Assembly (NCBI RefSeq): GCF_023822045.1
Contig: NZ_CP084712.1
Coordinates: forward strand, 2,356,001 to 2,420,000
Direction of reading: 5' to 3'
Origin: Sphingopyxis sp. USTB-05
GTDB lineage: Bacteria; Pseudomonadota; Alphaproteobacteria; Sphingomonadales; Sphingomonadaceae
Length of the DNA stretch: 64,000 nucleotides
The position numbers were made by a program, and so were the translations under genes. Below are positions 1 through 7,870 of this stretch, in pieces (the stretch's first letter is position 1; every line of letters starts with the position of its first letter). The notes beneath the pieces were generated by a model. The model saw only the letters and a list, made by a program, of their open reading frames with translations. It was not told the origin of the DNA and did not search any database.

Positions 1-2
1 GG

Positions 3-155
3 GCCTGCGCCCTCGCCGTCGAAAAGCAGCATGGAGCGGGCGCACCGCGCTTCGTCGCAGCGCGCATCGGTGCGCTCGCGCTCGCGGGGGATAATGCGGG
101 CGTCGAGCGCTGGAAAGCGATCGCGGCGAAGCTGAACGCACTCGCAAGGACATGA
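3..155 (+). CDS. DUF6961-like small protein, C-terminal part (cut by window edge)
   Basis: The frame is open from the first bases and stops at TGA 153-155, giving about 50 residues with no start in view. The visible part has a VEKQHG segment, then FVAARIGALALAGD and a W-K-A-I-A-A-K helix. This resembles the C-terminal half of short (about 70 residue) sphingomonad proteins annotated DUF6961, whose role is unknown. Its stop overlaps the start of the AlkB-type gene (ATGA), so the two are probably translated together. The family match is from memory; the reading frame itself is clear. Confidence 0.55.
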   Translation, partial: ACALAVEKQHGAGAPRFVAARIGALALAGDNAGVERWKAIAAKLNALART

Positions 156-742
156 AACACAACCCTGTCAGCAAAAGTGCCGCGGCGCAGGCCGATCTGT
201 TTGGCCGTGCACTGCTTCCCGGTCTCGAAGCGGCCGAAGCCTTCGTCACGGAAGCCGAGGAAGCGGCGCTCATAGCCCATATCGAACATGCTGGGCTCGA
301 GGCCTTCAAATTCCAGCAATGGGAGGGCAAACGCCTCACCCGCTCATTCGGATGGAGCTATGATTTCCAGACGGGGGTTTTCGCACGCGCCGCGCCGATC
401 CCCGACTGGCTCGCGCCGATCGCCGCTCGCGCCGAGCGTTTTTCAGAACTTCCGCCGGGCGCCCTCGCGCAGGCGCTGCTGATTTCATACGGCCCCGGGG
501 CCGGCATCGGCTGGCATAAAGACCGGCCCGTCTTCGAGCATGTCGTCGGCATTTCGCTGGGAGCAGAGGCGGCGATGCGCTTCCGGCGCCGCCGAGGAGA
601 CAAGTTCGACCGCTTTGCACTGCCGCTCGCGCCCCGCTCGATCTATCGTTTCACCGGCGAAGCGCGGCACGCGTGGGAACATAGCATCGCGCCGATCGAG
701 ACGGCGCGCTGGTCGATCACCTTCCGCAGCCTCGCGAGTTGA
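152..742 (+). CDS. AlkB-type 2-oxoglutarate/Fe(II) dioxygenase
   Basis: Protein of 196 residues of the AlkB superfamily, which oxidatively removes alkyl groups from nucleic acid bases using Fe(II), oxygen and 2-oxoglutarate. The metal-binding set is visible: H122 and D124 in GWHKDRP, then H177 in AWEHS. The 2-oxoglutarate-binding arginines R186 and R192 follow in ARWSITFRSL. Length fits the family. The ATG overlaps the stop of the upstream DUF6961-like gene. Many sphingomonads carry more than one AlkB homologue, so whether this is the main DNA repair AlkB or a paralogue is not decided here. Confidence 0.87.
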   Translation: MKHNPVSKSAAAQADLFGRALLPGLEAAEAFVTEAEEAALIAHIEHAGLEAFKFQQWEGKRLTRSFGWSYDFQTGVFARAAPIPDWLAPIAARAERFSELPPGALAQALLISYGPGAGIGWHKDRPVFEHVVGISLGAEAAMRFRRRRGDKFDRFALPLAPRSIYRFTGEARHAWEHSIAPIETARWSITFRSLAS

Positions 743-784
743 TCGCGATAGCGAAGGCAAATATTCGCTCCTATAGAGACCGCC

Positions 785-805
785 CGGTCGGCGAGGGGCC
801 GACCG
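785..805 (+). other. Stem-loop in the leader of the HU gene
   Basis: CGGTCGG (785-791) and CCGACCG (799-805) form a perfect 7-bp stem with a 7-base loop, 18 bases before the HU start codon and just before its AGGGAGA ribosome-binding site. There is no T-run, so it is not a convincing terminator for the AlkB-type gene. It could be a leader structure affecting HU translation. Confidence 0.35.
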
Positions 806-822
806 CATAAGGGAGATATTGA

Positions 823-1098
823 ATGAACCATGCCGACCTTTCGGACGCAGTTGCTAGCGCGCTCGGAACCAGCAAGGCCGACGGCAAGAAGGCTGTCGAC
901 GCCGTGTTCGCCGCGATCGCCGACGCCGCCGCCAAGGGCGAGGAAGTATCGGTAAACGGCTTCGGCAAGTTCAAGGTCAAGGAAAGCGCAGCCCGCGAGG
1001 GCCGCAACCCTTCGACCGGTGAGACCATCCAGATCGCGGCCTCGAAAAAGCTCGGCTTCGGCGCGGCGAAGGCGGTCAAGGATCGCCTCAACGGCTAA
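823..1098 (+). CDS. HU family nucleoid DNA-binding protein
   Basis: Protein of 91 residues with the HU/IHF fold: an N-terminal helical dimerisation part, the VNGFGKFKVKES strand segment around residues 44-55, and the DNA-contacting arm containing REGRNPSTGE near residues 58-67. It is a small basic architectural protein that bends DNA in the nucleoid. The ATG is preceded by AGGGAGA at suitable spacing. It is a standalone gene between the AlkB-type gene and a convergent VOC gene. Confidence 0.95.
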   Translation: MNHADLSDAVASALGTSKADGKKAVDAVFAAIADAAAKGEEVSVNGFGKFKVKESAAREGRNPSTGETIQIAASKKLGFGAAKAVKDRLNG

Positions 1099-1107
1099 GA
1101 CCCGACG

Positions 1108-1530
1108 TCAGGCGCCGAAGGTCACATGGCCTTCGGCGTCGATCGGCCAAGCCGGATTCCAAGCGATTTCCCAGGCGTGATCGTCGGGATCGGCGACATA
1201 GCCCCGATAGCCGCCATGCGGCGGTGCATCGCCTGGCCGGAGCACCCGCCCGCCTGCAGCCTCCAGTGCCGCGATCACTGCATCGACCTCTTCCGCCGAC
1301 CCGACATTATGGGCGAGCGCGAAGGCCCCCGGGCCTCCGAACGAGGTCCGCGTCATGTCCTCGGCGAGCTTTGCCTCAAGCCATGTGCCGAGGATCAGAC
1401 CGTTCATCTGATAGAAGGCGATTTCCTCGTTCGCGAACACCGGCGTCCAGCCGAAGCCTTCGCTATAGAAGCGGCGGGACCGGACGAGATCCGCGATCCC
1501 GAGCGTCACGACTGCAATCTGCTGCTGCAT
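1108..1530 (-). CDS. VOC (glyoxalase/bleomycin-resistance fold) family protein
   Basis: Protein of 140 residues with the vicinal oxygen chelate layout: an N-terminal beta-alpha-beta unit (QIAVVTLGIADLVRSRRFY) and a C-terminal half ending in YVADPDDHAWEIAWNP, where the terminal Glu corresponds to a metal ligand of the fold. The substrate is not predictable; relatives include glyoxalases, dioxygenases and binding proteins. The ATG at 1530 follows GGAGA. A near-perfect EcfG-type promoter lies 30 bases upstream, so it is probably a general-stress gene. Confidence 0.85.
   Translation of the reverse strand: MQQQIAVVTLGIADLVRSRRFYSEGFGWTPVFANEEIAFYQMNGLILGTWLEAKLAEDMTRTSFGGPGAFALAHNVGSAEEVDAVIAALEAAGGRVLRPGDAPPHGGYRGYVADPDDHAWEIAWNPAWPIDAEGHVTFGA
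1112..1139. terminator. Candidate bidirectional terminator hairpin between HU and VOC genes
   Basis: GCGCCGAAGG (1112-1121) pairs with CCTTCGGCGT (1130-1139), nine Watson-Crick pairs plus one G-U, loop of 8. It lies at the convergence of the HU and VOC genes and overlaps the last codons of the VOC gene. No T-run follows on either strand, so termination is only suggested by position. Confidence 0.35.
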
Positions 1531-1559
1531 GCATCGGTCTCCGATATAGGCTCTTTAAC

Positions 1560-1585
1560 AACGGCAAGGGAGCCAGCCTTGTTCC
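1560..1585 (-). promoter_or_regulatory. EcfG-type general stress promoter for the VOC gene
   Basis: On the minus strand GGAAC (1585-1581), 17 bases, then CGTT (1563-1560). This matches the alphaproteobacterial EcfG consensus exactly. The CGTT lies about 30 bases before the VOC start codon, a normal leader length. Confidence 0.65.
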
Positions 1586-1872
1586 CGCGATCACGAAGTC
1601 CCTATGAATCGCCGAAGCCAGACATCAGCTCGCGCCGAACAATGGATCACGAACCTCCTTGTTGGAAAGTCGAGTACCGCACGGAAATTCGGGTAAACTT
1701 GATCGAAATCAATATCATATTACACGTCATTCGGAACAATTCCTCGTAGGTGCGCATTCTTGTAGTGCCTCGTCTCTCCCCCTGGTTCCCGGGAGACGAG
1801 GTTCTCTCCCCAGATAATATTGCTGCCAACGAAGAGGTTGAAAGCGCCCCGCGTCGCGGCCAGAAGCGCCCG
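1586..1872. other. Intergenic stretch with an inverted repeat before the EEP-family gene
   Basis: No gene seen. The in-frame extension of the next gene to base 1750 lacks a credible start or signal sequence. CCTCGTCTC (1768-1776) and GAGACGAGG (1793-1801) form a 9-bp stem around a C-rich loop; its role (leader structure or operator) is unknown. The stretch around 1690-1760 is AT-rich compared with the surroundings, consistent with promoter DNA. Confidence 0.4.
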
Positions 1873-2787
1873 ATGAACCAGCGCCTCCTTTTTATAGCTG
1901 CTACTCTCCTTTCGCTCAGCGCTTGCGCGGGCGCCGAGCAAGCTTCGCAGCCCTTTTCGCCCTCTGTCCTGCAAGACCGGCCGCTCACCCTGGCGAGCTG
2001 GAACCTCGAATTCCTTGCCGAGCATAACGGCGACGGATGTCAGCCGCGAACCGACGCCGACTATGCCGCCATGCGGCAGATAGCCGATGGGCTCGACGCC
2101 GACCTGATCGCGTTTCAGGAAGCGGAGAGTGTCGCGGCGGCAGAGCGCGTGTTCGACCCCGCCCGCTATACCGTCGTCATGGAAGAGCGCGCCGGTAGGC
2201 CCAGCGGGACCTGCGGCGGCGAGCACAAGTCGCAGCGCGTGATCCGCCAGGCTGTCGGATTCGCGATCCGCAAGACCATTGCGTTCGACCGCCACCCCGA
2301 TGTGACCAGCCTCATGCTCGGCAATCCTCAACTGCGCTCGGGCGTCGACATCACGCTCCGACCTGAGCGCGCGAGGCCGCTCCGTCTGCTTTCGATCCAC
2401 TTGAAGTCGGGCTGCTTTGCCGGAGATACCGCCAAGGCGTGCCCGATCCTGTCCGAGCAGATCCCCGCGCTAGAGGCGTGGGTCGATGCGGCTGCCGAGG
2501 CGCCTGTGCGCTTCGCCCTGCTCGGCGACTGGAACCGCAGGCTCGGCCTTGCAGCCGACCGCGTCTGGTCCGAGCTCGATGATGGCACGCCCTCGAACGC
2601 CGATCTCCGTCTCGCAGATGCCGGGACGGGACCGAAATGCGATCCGCGCTACGACAGTTTCATCGATCATATCGTCCTTGACCGGCGCGCCGGCGCGGAC
2701 ATGCTGAGCTTTGCCGAGACGCTCTACGGGTCGGGCACCAAGCATTACTCCGATCATTGTCCCATATCGGTGACGCTGGCGCGGTGA
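1873..2787 (+). CDS. Endonuclease/exonuclease/phosphatase-fold lipoprotein
   Basis: Protein of 304 residues. The N-terminus is a lipoprotein signal with lipobox LSAC (Cys18), so the enzyme is probably membrane-anchored on the periplasmic side. The EEP-fold motifs follow: ASWNLEFL near residue 40, FQEAE with the metal-binding Glu, LLGDWN, and SDHCPI near the C-terminus. Families with this fold cleave phosphodiesters in nucleic acids, inositol phosphates or sphingomyelin, and the substrate cannot be told from sequence. The start at 1873 was chosen because it puts the signal peptide at the N-terminus; the longer frame back to 1750 does not. Confidence 0.8.
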   Translation: MNQRLLFIAATLLSLSACAGAEQASQPFSPSVLQDRPLTLASWNLEFLAEHNGDGCQPRTDADYAAMRQIADGLDADLIAFQEAESVAAAERVFDPARYTVVMEERAGRPSGTCGGEHKSQRVIRQAVGFAIRKTIAFDRHPDVTSLMLGNPQLRSGVDITLRPERARPLRLLSIHLKSGCFAGDTAKACPILSEQIPALEAWVDAAAEAPVRFALLGDWNRRLGLAADRVWSELDDGTPSNADLRLADAGTGPKCDPRYDSFIDHIVLDRRAGADMLSFAETLYGSGTKHYSDHCPISVTLAR

Positions 2788-2801
2788 CGGGAAGAACAAC
2801 C

Positions 2802-2960
2802 ATGGATCAGGACCTTGTCGAAGCGCTTGAATTCTTGCTTGGCCGGGATGACGACGGCGCCCTGTTCGATCGCGAAACGCCGGAAGGCGGATATCGCTCG
2901 CAAGGTCTCGAGAATGCGCTGAGAACGATCCGCCGCAACCTTCGCGCAAAGCCGGATTGA
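2802..2960 (+). CDS. Small hypothetical protein (52 aa)
   Basis: A short acidic-then-basic protein beginning MDQDLVEALEFLLGRDD, with a helix-like C-terminus rich in Arg. ATG at 2802 follows GGAAGAAC at about the right spacing and lies 14 bases after the EEP gene, so co-transcription is likely. No domain recognised. The next 280 bases (2961-3243) are extremely GC-rich and show no convincing gene. Confidence 0.5.
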   Translation: MDQDLVEALEFLLGRDDDGALFDRETPEGGYRSQGLENALRTIRRNLRAKPD

Positions 2961-3243
2961 CCTTGGCAGCGAGAACGCTGGCCCGAAGGGCCGAAAGCCG
3001 CACTCTTGCCGGAGCCGCAGCCGGGGCGGCGTGCGGGCGGGAGCGGCGGGTCGGACGCGGCGGAGCCGTGGCCGGAGCCGCGCGCAGCGCGGCTTGCCCG
3101 CCGTGAACGCGCGCGCCCGCACCGGCAAGAAGCGAGGCAAGTGTGCACGCGCGGCCCTACATCCGTGCGACCCCTGGCCGAGCCTGCGAGGCCAGAGCGC
3201 GCTCGACAGATGCCGCGCTCAACCTCCCCGAGGCAGAATTCGA

Positions 3244-3627
3244 TCACAGTTCCGACGAGGAACAAGCCGTGCATTGAGCGAGAATGATCTGCCAACAGTC
3301 GCCCTGCTGCTTCCAGAGCCGGAGATAGGCAAAAGTCCCGAAGAAAGCCGCGCCGGCATAGGTTCCCGCGACATCGGCCGTTACGACGACGCTCGCCACG
3401 TCACCGTGGGACCAAATGCGGCGGTCGCCGCGAAAGTCGAGTGAACTCAGGTCGAGCAGGCCCGAACGGTGCGCCGCTATATCACCCTCCCGCGATCGCC
3501 TGACCCCCTGTTGATCGACGAAGATCATGTCCTCCGCAAGCAGCCGCTCCAGTGCCTCGACATCGCCGGCCAGCATCGCGGCCCGCAGCTCTTCCTCGCA
3601 CCTCGCAATAGCCTCGATCAGCTGCAT
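3244..3627 (-). CDS. SnoaL/DUF4440-like nuclear transport factor 2 family protein
   Basis: Protein of 127 residues with the NTF2-like cone-fold pattern: N-terminal helices (EELRAAMLAGDVEALERLL), then AEDMIFVDQQG, and alternating strands including FAYLRLWKQQGDCWQIILAQ at the end. Such proteins can be small enzymes, ligand-binding proteins or domains of unknown role. No partner gene in the immediate context explains it; it sits downstream of, but is separated from, the oxidase operon on the same strand. Confidence 0.75.
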   Translation of the reverse strand: MQLIEAIARCEEELRAAMLAGDVEALERLLAEDMIFVDQQGVRRSREGDIAAHRSGLLDLSSLDFRGDRRIWSHGDVASVVVTADVAGTYAGAAFFGTFAYLRLWKQQGDCWQIILAQCTACSSSEL

Positions 3628-3687
3628 CCATCCTACTCCCGAATCTGGCCACCGGCCCGATCCGGCGCGGCTCTCGTTCCCGCCGCC

Positions 3688-3978
3688 CTATCGATCAACG
3701 AGCAGAATGGGCAAATATTGAAAGACGATTCCGAGCCCGCCGAACGCCAGCGCCAGCATGGCGGCACGCCGTCGCCACCGCGCGAAGGGATCGCCGGACG
3801 TTTTGTGCCGCACCGCTACGAACATCCATGCCACGCCGCCGAGAATAACCAAGGTAAAGAGCGATGCTGCGAGGCGTATGCCGGGTCCGCTGCCTCCGAA
3901 CTCGGCGAGGAGGTAGAGGAGGAAGAAATGTACGGCCCACAGGACGAGACCGCCCATCATGATGAACCAGCTCTTCAT
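3688..3978 (-). CDS. Small membrane protein at the end of the caa3 oxidase operon
   Basis: Protein of 96 residues with three hydrophobic segments: about 5-25, 33-53 and 70-92. The start codon overlaps the stop of ctaD by four bases (ATGA), so it is translated with the oxidase. A small hydrophobic protein in this position could be an accessory or subunit-IV-like component of the oxidase, but no family motif was recognised, so the oxidase role is inferred from context only. Confidence 0.75.
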   Translation of the reverse strand: MKSWFIMMGGLVLWAVHFFLLYLLAEFGGSGPGIRLAASLFTLVILGGVAWMFVAVRHKTSGDPFARWRRRAAMLALAFGGLGIVFQYLPILLVDR

Positions 3979-6506
3979 CCGCCAGCGCCGACCAGTCGCG
4001 AGACGAGTGCGCCCGTCACCCCCTGTGCCGCGGTGTAGACGAGAAAGAGCATCGTGAGGTCGATGCTGTTGTTCCTAGGCTGCGGGACAAGGCCCCGCAC
4101 AGCACGCGCCGCGCAGTAAAGCGCCATCAAGATTGCAATCGCCGCTGCGCATGCCTGAAGGGCCAGCAGCGCATAGACGACAGCCCCCTGCCCGCTCGCG
4201 GTGGGACCAAGTTCGCTACTCGACCAACTCACGTAATCCATGCCAAGCGCCGCACTCGAAACCGCCGCGGACAAAAGAAGCGCGAATACCGACCAGAAGG
4301 GCGAGCGTCGAAGGCATGCGCGTGCCGTGAGCGCGAGACCGATTGCGACAGCGTAGAGCCCCAGGATCGATATCGCCTCGCCGAGGGGCGGCGGCGGCCG
4401 CCAGAAGCCCGGCTGGTTCGAGGACAGGAAGGCAAGGCTGAACAGCGCCATGAGAAAGATCATGCCCATCACAACCAGCAGGATGACCATCGCCCACCAG
4501 CCATGGCTCGCCGGCCCGGTAACGTAGGTCGGGACGCGGATGTCGGCGCCAATGTCGACACCCTCGATTTCGACCGGCCGGTCGGTTTCCCAAAGCCATC
4601 GCAGTACCGAGATCACCGCGAGGACGCCGCTCACCCATGCGAACATATAGGCCTGCACCGTCAGCGCGAGGAAGAAGCCCGCAGTAAAGATCGCGGCGGC
4701 GAAGGGCCATGGCGACGGCCCCGGCATGATCTGCAGATATTGGGGCTCGGCGAGCAGCGGGCTGGTGACGATCGTCTCGCGACGGCCAGTCGCCGAGCGC
4801 GGGAGGAAATAGCGCCCCTTTTCGACTTCATGCGCGAGCGCCGGATCGTCCCACAAAGGCTCGCGGCTGGTGACGACCGGGATCGAGCGCGTCGAATAGA
4901 GCTCGCTCGGCAACCATTCGAGCGTGCCGCCGCCATAGACATTCCCGGCATTGCCCTCGCCCGGCGCGAGCCGGAAATTGCGCGCCAGGTCGACGAGGAA
5001 GAGGAGCACACCGAGCCCGAGCATGAAAGCGCCGACCGTCGAGATGAGATTGGGAAGCTCAAAGCCCTGCCCCGGCAGATAGGTGTAGACGCGGCGCGGC
5101 ATGCCCTGCAGCCCCGCCAGATGCATCGGCAGGAAGGCGACATTCATGCCGAGGAACATGAGGCCGAACACCCATTTCGCGAGCCGCTCCGACAGCGCCC
5201 GCTTGCTCACCATCGGAATCCAGTAATAGAAGGCCGCAAACAGCGGAAAGACCATGCCGCCGATCAGGACATAATGGAGGTGCGCGACGATGAAATAGCT
5301 ATCGTGCGCCTGCCAGTCGAAGGGCACCATCGCTACCATCACACCCGTCAGACCCCCCGTCACGAAAATAACGATGCTGCCCATCACGAAGAGGCCGGGC
5401 GCATTGAACTTCGGCTTGCCGATTGCGAGCGTCGCGATCCACGAGAAGACCTGGATGCCCGCCGGCACGCTGACCGCCATCGAGGCGGCCGAGAAGAAGC
5501 CCGTCGTCATCGGCGGCATGCCGGTGGTGAACATATGATGCGCCCACACGCCGAAACTGATGAAGCCCGTCGCGATCATCGCAAGGACGATGAGCCGGTA
5601 GCCGACGAGCCTCTCGCCCGCGACGGTCGCGACGATCATGCTCATCATCCCGGCGGCGGGCAGGAAGATGATATAGACCTCGGGGTGGCCGAAAAACCAG
5701 AAGAGATGCTGCCAGAGCAAGGGGTCTCCGCCGCGCGTCGCGTCGAAGAAGGGCCAGCCGAACGCGCGCTCGATCTCGAGCAGCAAGGTGCCGAGAATGA
5801 TGCTCGGAAAGGCGATCACGATCATCACTGCGAAGACGAGCATCGCCCAGGCGAAGATCGGCATCCTGTCGAGGCGCATGCCCGGCGCGCGCGTCCGCAG
5901 CACGCCGACGATGATCTCGATCGCCCCCGCGATCGCGCTGATCTCGATGAAGCCGATGCCGAGCAGCCAGAAGTCGGTGTTGATTCCCGGCGAATAGGCC
6001 TTGGACGTCAGCGGCGGATACATGAACCAGCCGCCGTCGGGCGCGAGCCCGACGAAGATCGAGGCGAAAAAACAAAGTCCGCCGACGGCATAGGCCCAGA
6101 AGGCATAGGCGGACAGCCGCGGGAACGGCAGATCGCGCGCCGCGAGCATCTGCGGGAGCAGGAGCACGCCTGCCGCCTCGACCGCGGGCACCGCGAAGAG
6201 GAACATCATCACCGTGCCGTGCATGGTGAAGACCTGATTATAGGTGCCCTGCGGCAGGATCTCGAGCATCGGCGCGGCGAGTTGCGCACGCATGAGCAGC
6301 GCGAGCACCCCCGCCATCAGGAAAAAGAGAAAGGCGGTTCCGAGATAATAGATGCCGATATAATTATTGTTGACCGCGAGCAGATATTCCCAGCCCTTGG
6401 GCTTGCACCAGATACGACGGAGGTCCTTCTCCTCTTCTTTCGGCCGCTCGTGCCGAGTCGGGAAACGCTCATAAAGCGCGGGATCGAACCCCGTTTCCGA
6501 TCTCAT
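3975..6506 (-). CDS. ctaD: Cytochrome c oxidase subunit I fused to a subunit III-like domain
   Basis: Protein of 843 residues; a plain subunit I is about 530-560. All haem-copper ligands are visible: H96 (haem a), H274 with cross-linking Y278 in GHPEVY, H323 and H324 (CuB), H409 (haem a3) and H411 (haem a). The Glu of HPEVY marks an A-type oxidase. Residues from about 600 to 843 add further membrane helices, including the SHGWWAMVILL segment, that resemble subunit III, as in Thermus-type caa3 oxidases. No separate subunit III gene lies in the cluster, supporting a true fusion. It transfers electrons from cytochrome c to oxygen with proton pumping in the inner membrane. It overlaps ctaC and the downstream small gene by four bases each. 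Confidence 0.93.
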   Translation of the reverse strand: MRSETGFDPALYERFPTRHERPKEEEKDLRRIWCKPKGWEYLLAVNNNYIGIYYLGTAFLFFLMAGVLALLMRAQLAAPMLEILPQGTYNQVFTMHGTVMMFLFAVPAVEAAGVLLLPQMLAARDLPFPRLSAYAFWAYAVGGLCFFASIFVGLAPDGGWFMYPPLTSKAYSPGINTDFWLLGIGFIEISAIAGAIEIIVGVLRTRAPGMRLDRMPIFAWAMLVFAVMIVIAFPSIILGTLLLEIERAFGWPFFDATRGGDPLLWQHLFWFFGHPEVYIIFLPAAGMMSMIVATVAGERLVGYRLIVLAMIATGFISFGVWAHHMFTTGMPPMTTGFFSAASMAVSVPAGIQVFSWIATLAIGKPKFNAPGLFVMGSIVIFVTGGLTGVMVAMVPFDWQAHDSYFIVAHLHYVLIGGMVFPLFAAFYYWIPMVSKRALSERLAKWVFGLMFLGMNVAFLPMHLAGLQGMPRRVYTYLPGQGFELPNLISTVGAFMLGLGVLLFLVDLARNFRLAPGEGNAGNVYGGGTLEWLPSELYSTRSIPVVTSREPLWDDPALAHEVEKGRYFLPRSATGRRETIVTSPLLAEPQYLQIMPGPSPWPFAAAIFTAGFFLALTVQAYMFAWVSGVLAVISVLRWLWETDRPVEIEGVDIGADIRVPTYVTGPASHGWWAMVILLVVMGMIFLMALFSLAFLSSNQPGFWRPPPPLGEAISILGLYAVAIGLALTARACLRRSPFWSVFALLLSAAVSSAALGMDYVSWSSSELGPTASGQGAVVYALLALQACAAAIAILMALYCAARAVRGLVPQPRNNSIDLTMLFLVYTAAQGVTGALVSRLVGAGG

Positions 6507-7450
6507 TTGAGCGAGACCAGATAGGCGGTGAGCGCCTGCAGTTCCTCGCCGCTGAACTGGTGATAGGCGGGCATACGGTTCGCGGGCTTGATCGCCTGGC
6601 TGTCGGCGACCCAGCCCGCCATCGTCCCCGGATTATTGGGCAATATGCCCGCGCCCAGCGTCCTGCGCGAACCGACATGCGTCAGATCGGGGCCGGCCAG
6701 TCCACGCGCCGGCGTGCCGCGGATCGTGTGACAGGCGGCGCAGCCGCTCGAGAGAAAAAGTGCAAGCCCCTCGCCGCCGGCGCCTTGCGACGGGAGCCGC
6801 GAAGCCTGCCACCGCGCAAAGTCCGCCGGGGTGTGGGCCACCACCACAAACCCCATCAGCGCGTGCGGGCCGCCGCAATATTCGGCGCACTGTCCCTTGT
6901 AGATACCCGGCGCATCGGCCTCGATCAGCAGGCGATTGGTGCGCCCCGGGATCATGTCCATCTTGCCGCCAAGCCGCGGCACCCAGAAGCTATGGATGAC
7001 GTCGGCCGCCTCGAGTTCGAGCAGGACGGGCTGTCCTATCGGAATGTGGAGTTCGTTCGCATCGCGCAGCGTCTCGCGGCCTTGTCCGTCCTGATAATGG
7101 ACGCGCCACCACCACATCTCGCCGATGACCTTGACGCGCATGGCGCCTTCGGGAACGCGCGCCGCCGAAAGCGAACTGGTGAGCATCAGGCCCCACACGA
7201 GCAGACCCGTGAGCACGACCGAGGGAAAGGCAAATCCCAGAATCCAGATCGCCTTCTCGCCGCCGAGCCGGGTCTTGAGCCGAGGCGATCCGCGCAGCGC
7301 GATCCAGAGTGCGCCAAGCACGATCGCCAATATCACGGTTCCGCCAGCAAGCAGCACCCAGGCAAGCAGGGTCACGGGCTCCGAATAGGGGCCGGCAGGA
7401 TCGAGCACGGCGGGCGGCCAGCCTTCCGAAGGCAGCGTTCGCTCAGTCAT
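6503..7450 (-). CDS. ctaC: Cytochrome c oxidase subunit II with C-terminal cytochrome c domain (caa3 type)
   Basis: Protein of 315 residues. Two membrane helices (about 26-50 and 68-92) are followed by the CuA domain with ligands H153, C188, E190, C192, H196 and M199. A fused cytochrome c domain follows, with CAACH at 237-241 and a Met ligand in NRMPAYH. The fusion defines a caa3-type enzyme that accepts electrons through its own haem c. It overlaps ctaD by four bases and the upstream cytochrome gene by eight, so the order cytochrome c, ctaC, ctaD, small protein is one operon on the minus strand. Confidence 0.95.
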   Translation of the reverse strand: MTERTLPSEGWPPAVLDPAGPYSEPVTLLAWVLLAGGTVILAIVLGALWIALRGSPRLKTRLGGEKAIWILGFAFPSVVLTGLLVWGLMLTSSLSAARVPEGAMRVKVIGEMWWWRVHYQDGQGRETLRDANELHIPIGQPVLLELEAADVIHSFWVPRLGGKMDMIPGRTNRLLIEADAPGIYKGQCAEYCGGPHALMGFVVVAHTPADFARWQASRLPSQGAGGEGLALFLSSGCAACHTIRGTPARGLAGPDLTHVGSRRTLGAGILPNNPGTMAGWVADSQAIKPANRMPAYHQFSGEELQALTAYLVSLK

Positions 7451-7808
7451 CGAGGCTCAGCAGCCAGGCGGCGATATCATCGGCTTCGGCTCTTTTCATC
7501 GGTATCGCCGGCATCCCGGTCCCCGGCGCCATCGCCGGCGCGTCGGTGACAAAGGCGGCAAGCAGCGGCGCGCGATTTGGCAGTTTGCCCGCGATCAGCG
7601 GGCGCGCGCCGAAGCCCGCGAGCGGCGGTCCCACGCGCCCTTTCGGCCAGGTGATGCCGGGCATGGCATGGCAAGCGCCGCAACCGAGCCGCGCCGCGGC
7701 ATCGCGCCCGCGCGCGACGGCCGCGGGGTCGGCGGGTGCCGTTTCAACCGGGACGGGCGCGCAGGCGCCGAGCAGCATCAAGACCGAAATCGCAGCACCC
7801 CCTTTCAT
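7443..7808 (-). CDS. Mono-haem cytochrome c lipoprotein, first gene of the caa3 operon
   Basis: Protein of 121 residues with a lipobox LLGAC near residue 15, one haem site CGACH around 43-47, and a methionine ligand region GMPAIPM near the end. It is probably a membrane-anchored periplasmic electron carrier feeding the oxidase encoded by the next genes, with which it overlaps by eight bases. It is divergently arranged with the di-haem cytochrome at 7871, with a dyad in the shared spacer. Confidence 0.9.
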   Translation of the reverse strand: MKGGAAISVLMLLGACAPVPVETAPADPAAVARGRDAAARLGCGACHAMPGITWPKGRVGPPLAGFGARPLIAGKLPNRAPLLAAFVTDAPAMAPGTGMPAIPMKRAEADDIAAWLLSLDD

Positions 7809-7835
7809 AGCCGTTCACCGTCCTCGTTTCGCTTT

Positions 7836-7865
7836 GGGAACCACCTCGCGCGGCCATTGGTTCCC
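7836..7865. promoter_or_regulatory. Dyad in the divergent cytochrome promoter region
   Basis: GGGAACCA (7836-7843) and TGGTTCCC (7858-7865) are perfect inverted repeats with a 14-base spacer, placed between the divergent genes starting at 7808 and 7871. The spacing centre-to-centre is two helical turns, as for a dimeric regulator. Alternatively each arm resembles a GGAAC promoter element in one direction. No known operator was recognised. Confidence 0.45.
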
Positions 7866-7870
7866 GAAGC

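Noticed and set aside
4503..6524. 673-codon open frame antisense to ctaD
   Set aside because: It is composed of Arg/His/Glu/Asp-rich low-complexity protein and mirrors the high-GC third-position pattern of ctaD. All oxidase motifs are on the other strand.
7836..7865. Two overlapping EcfG promoters in the cytochrome dyad
   Set aside because: The -10 elements would read GGTT and the transcript start would fall at or inside the c4-like start codon. A dimer-binding operator is simpler.
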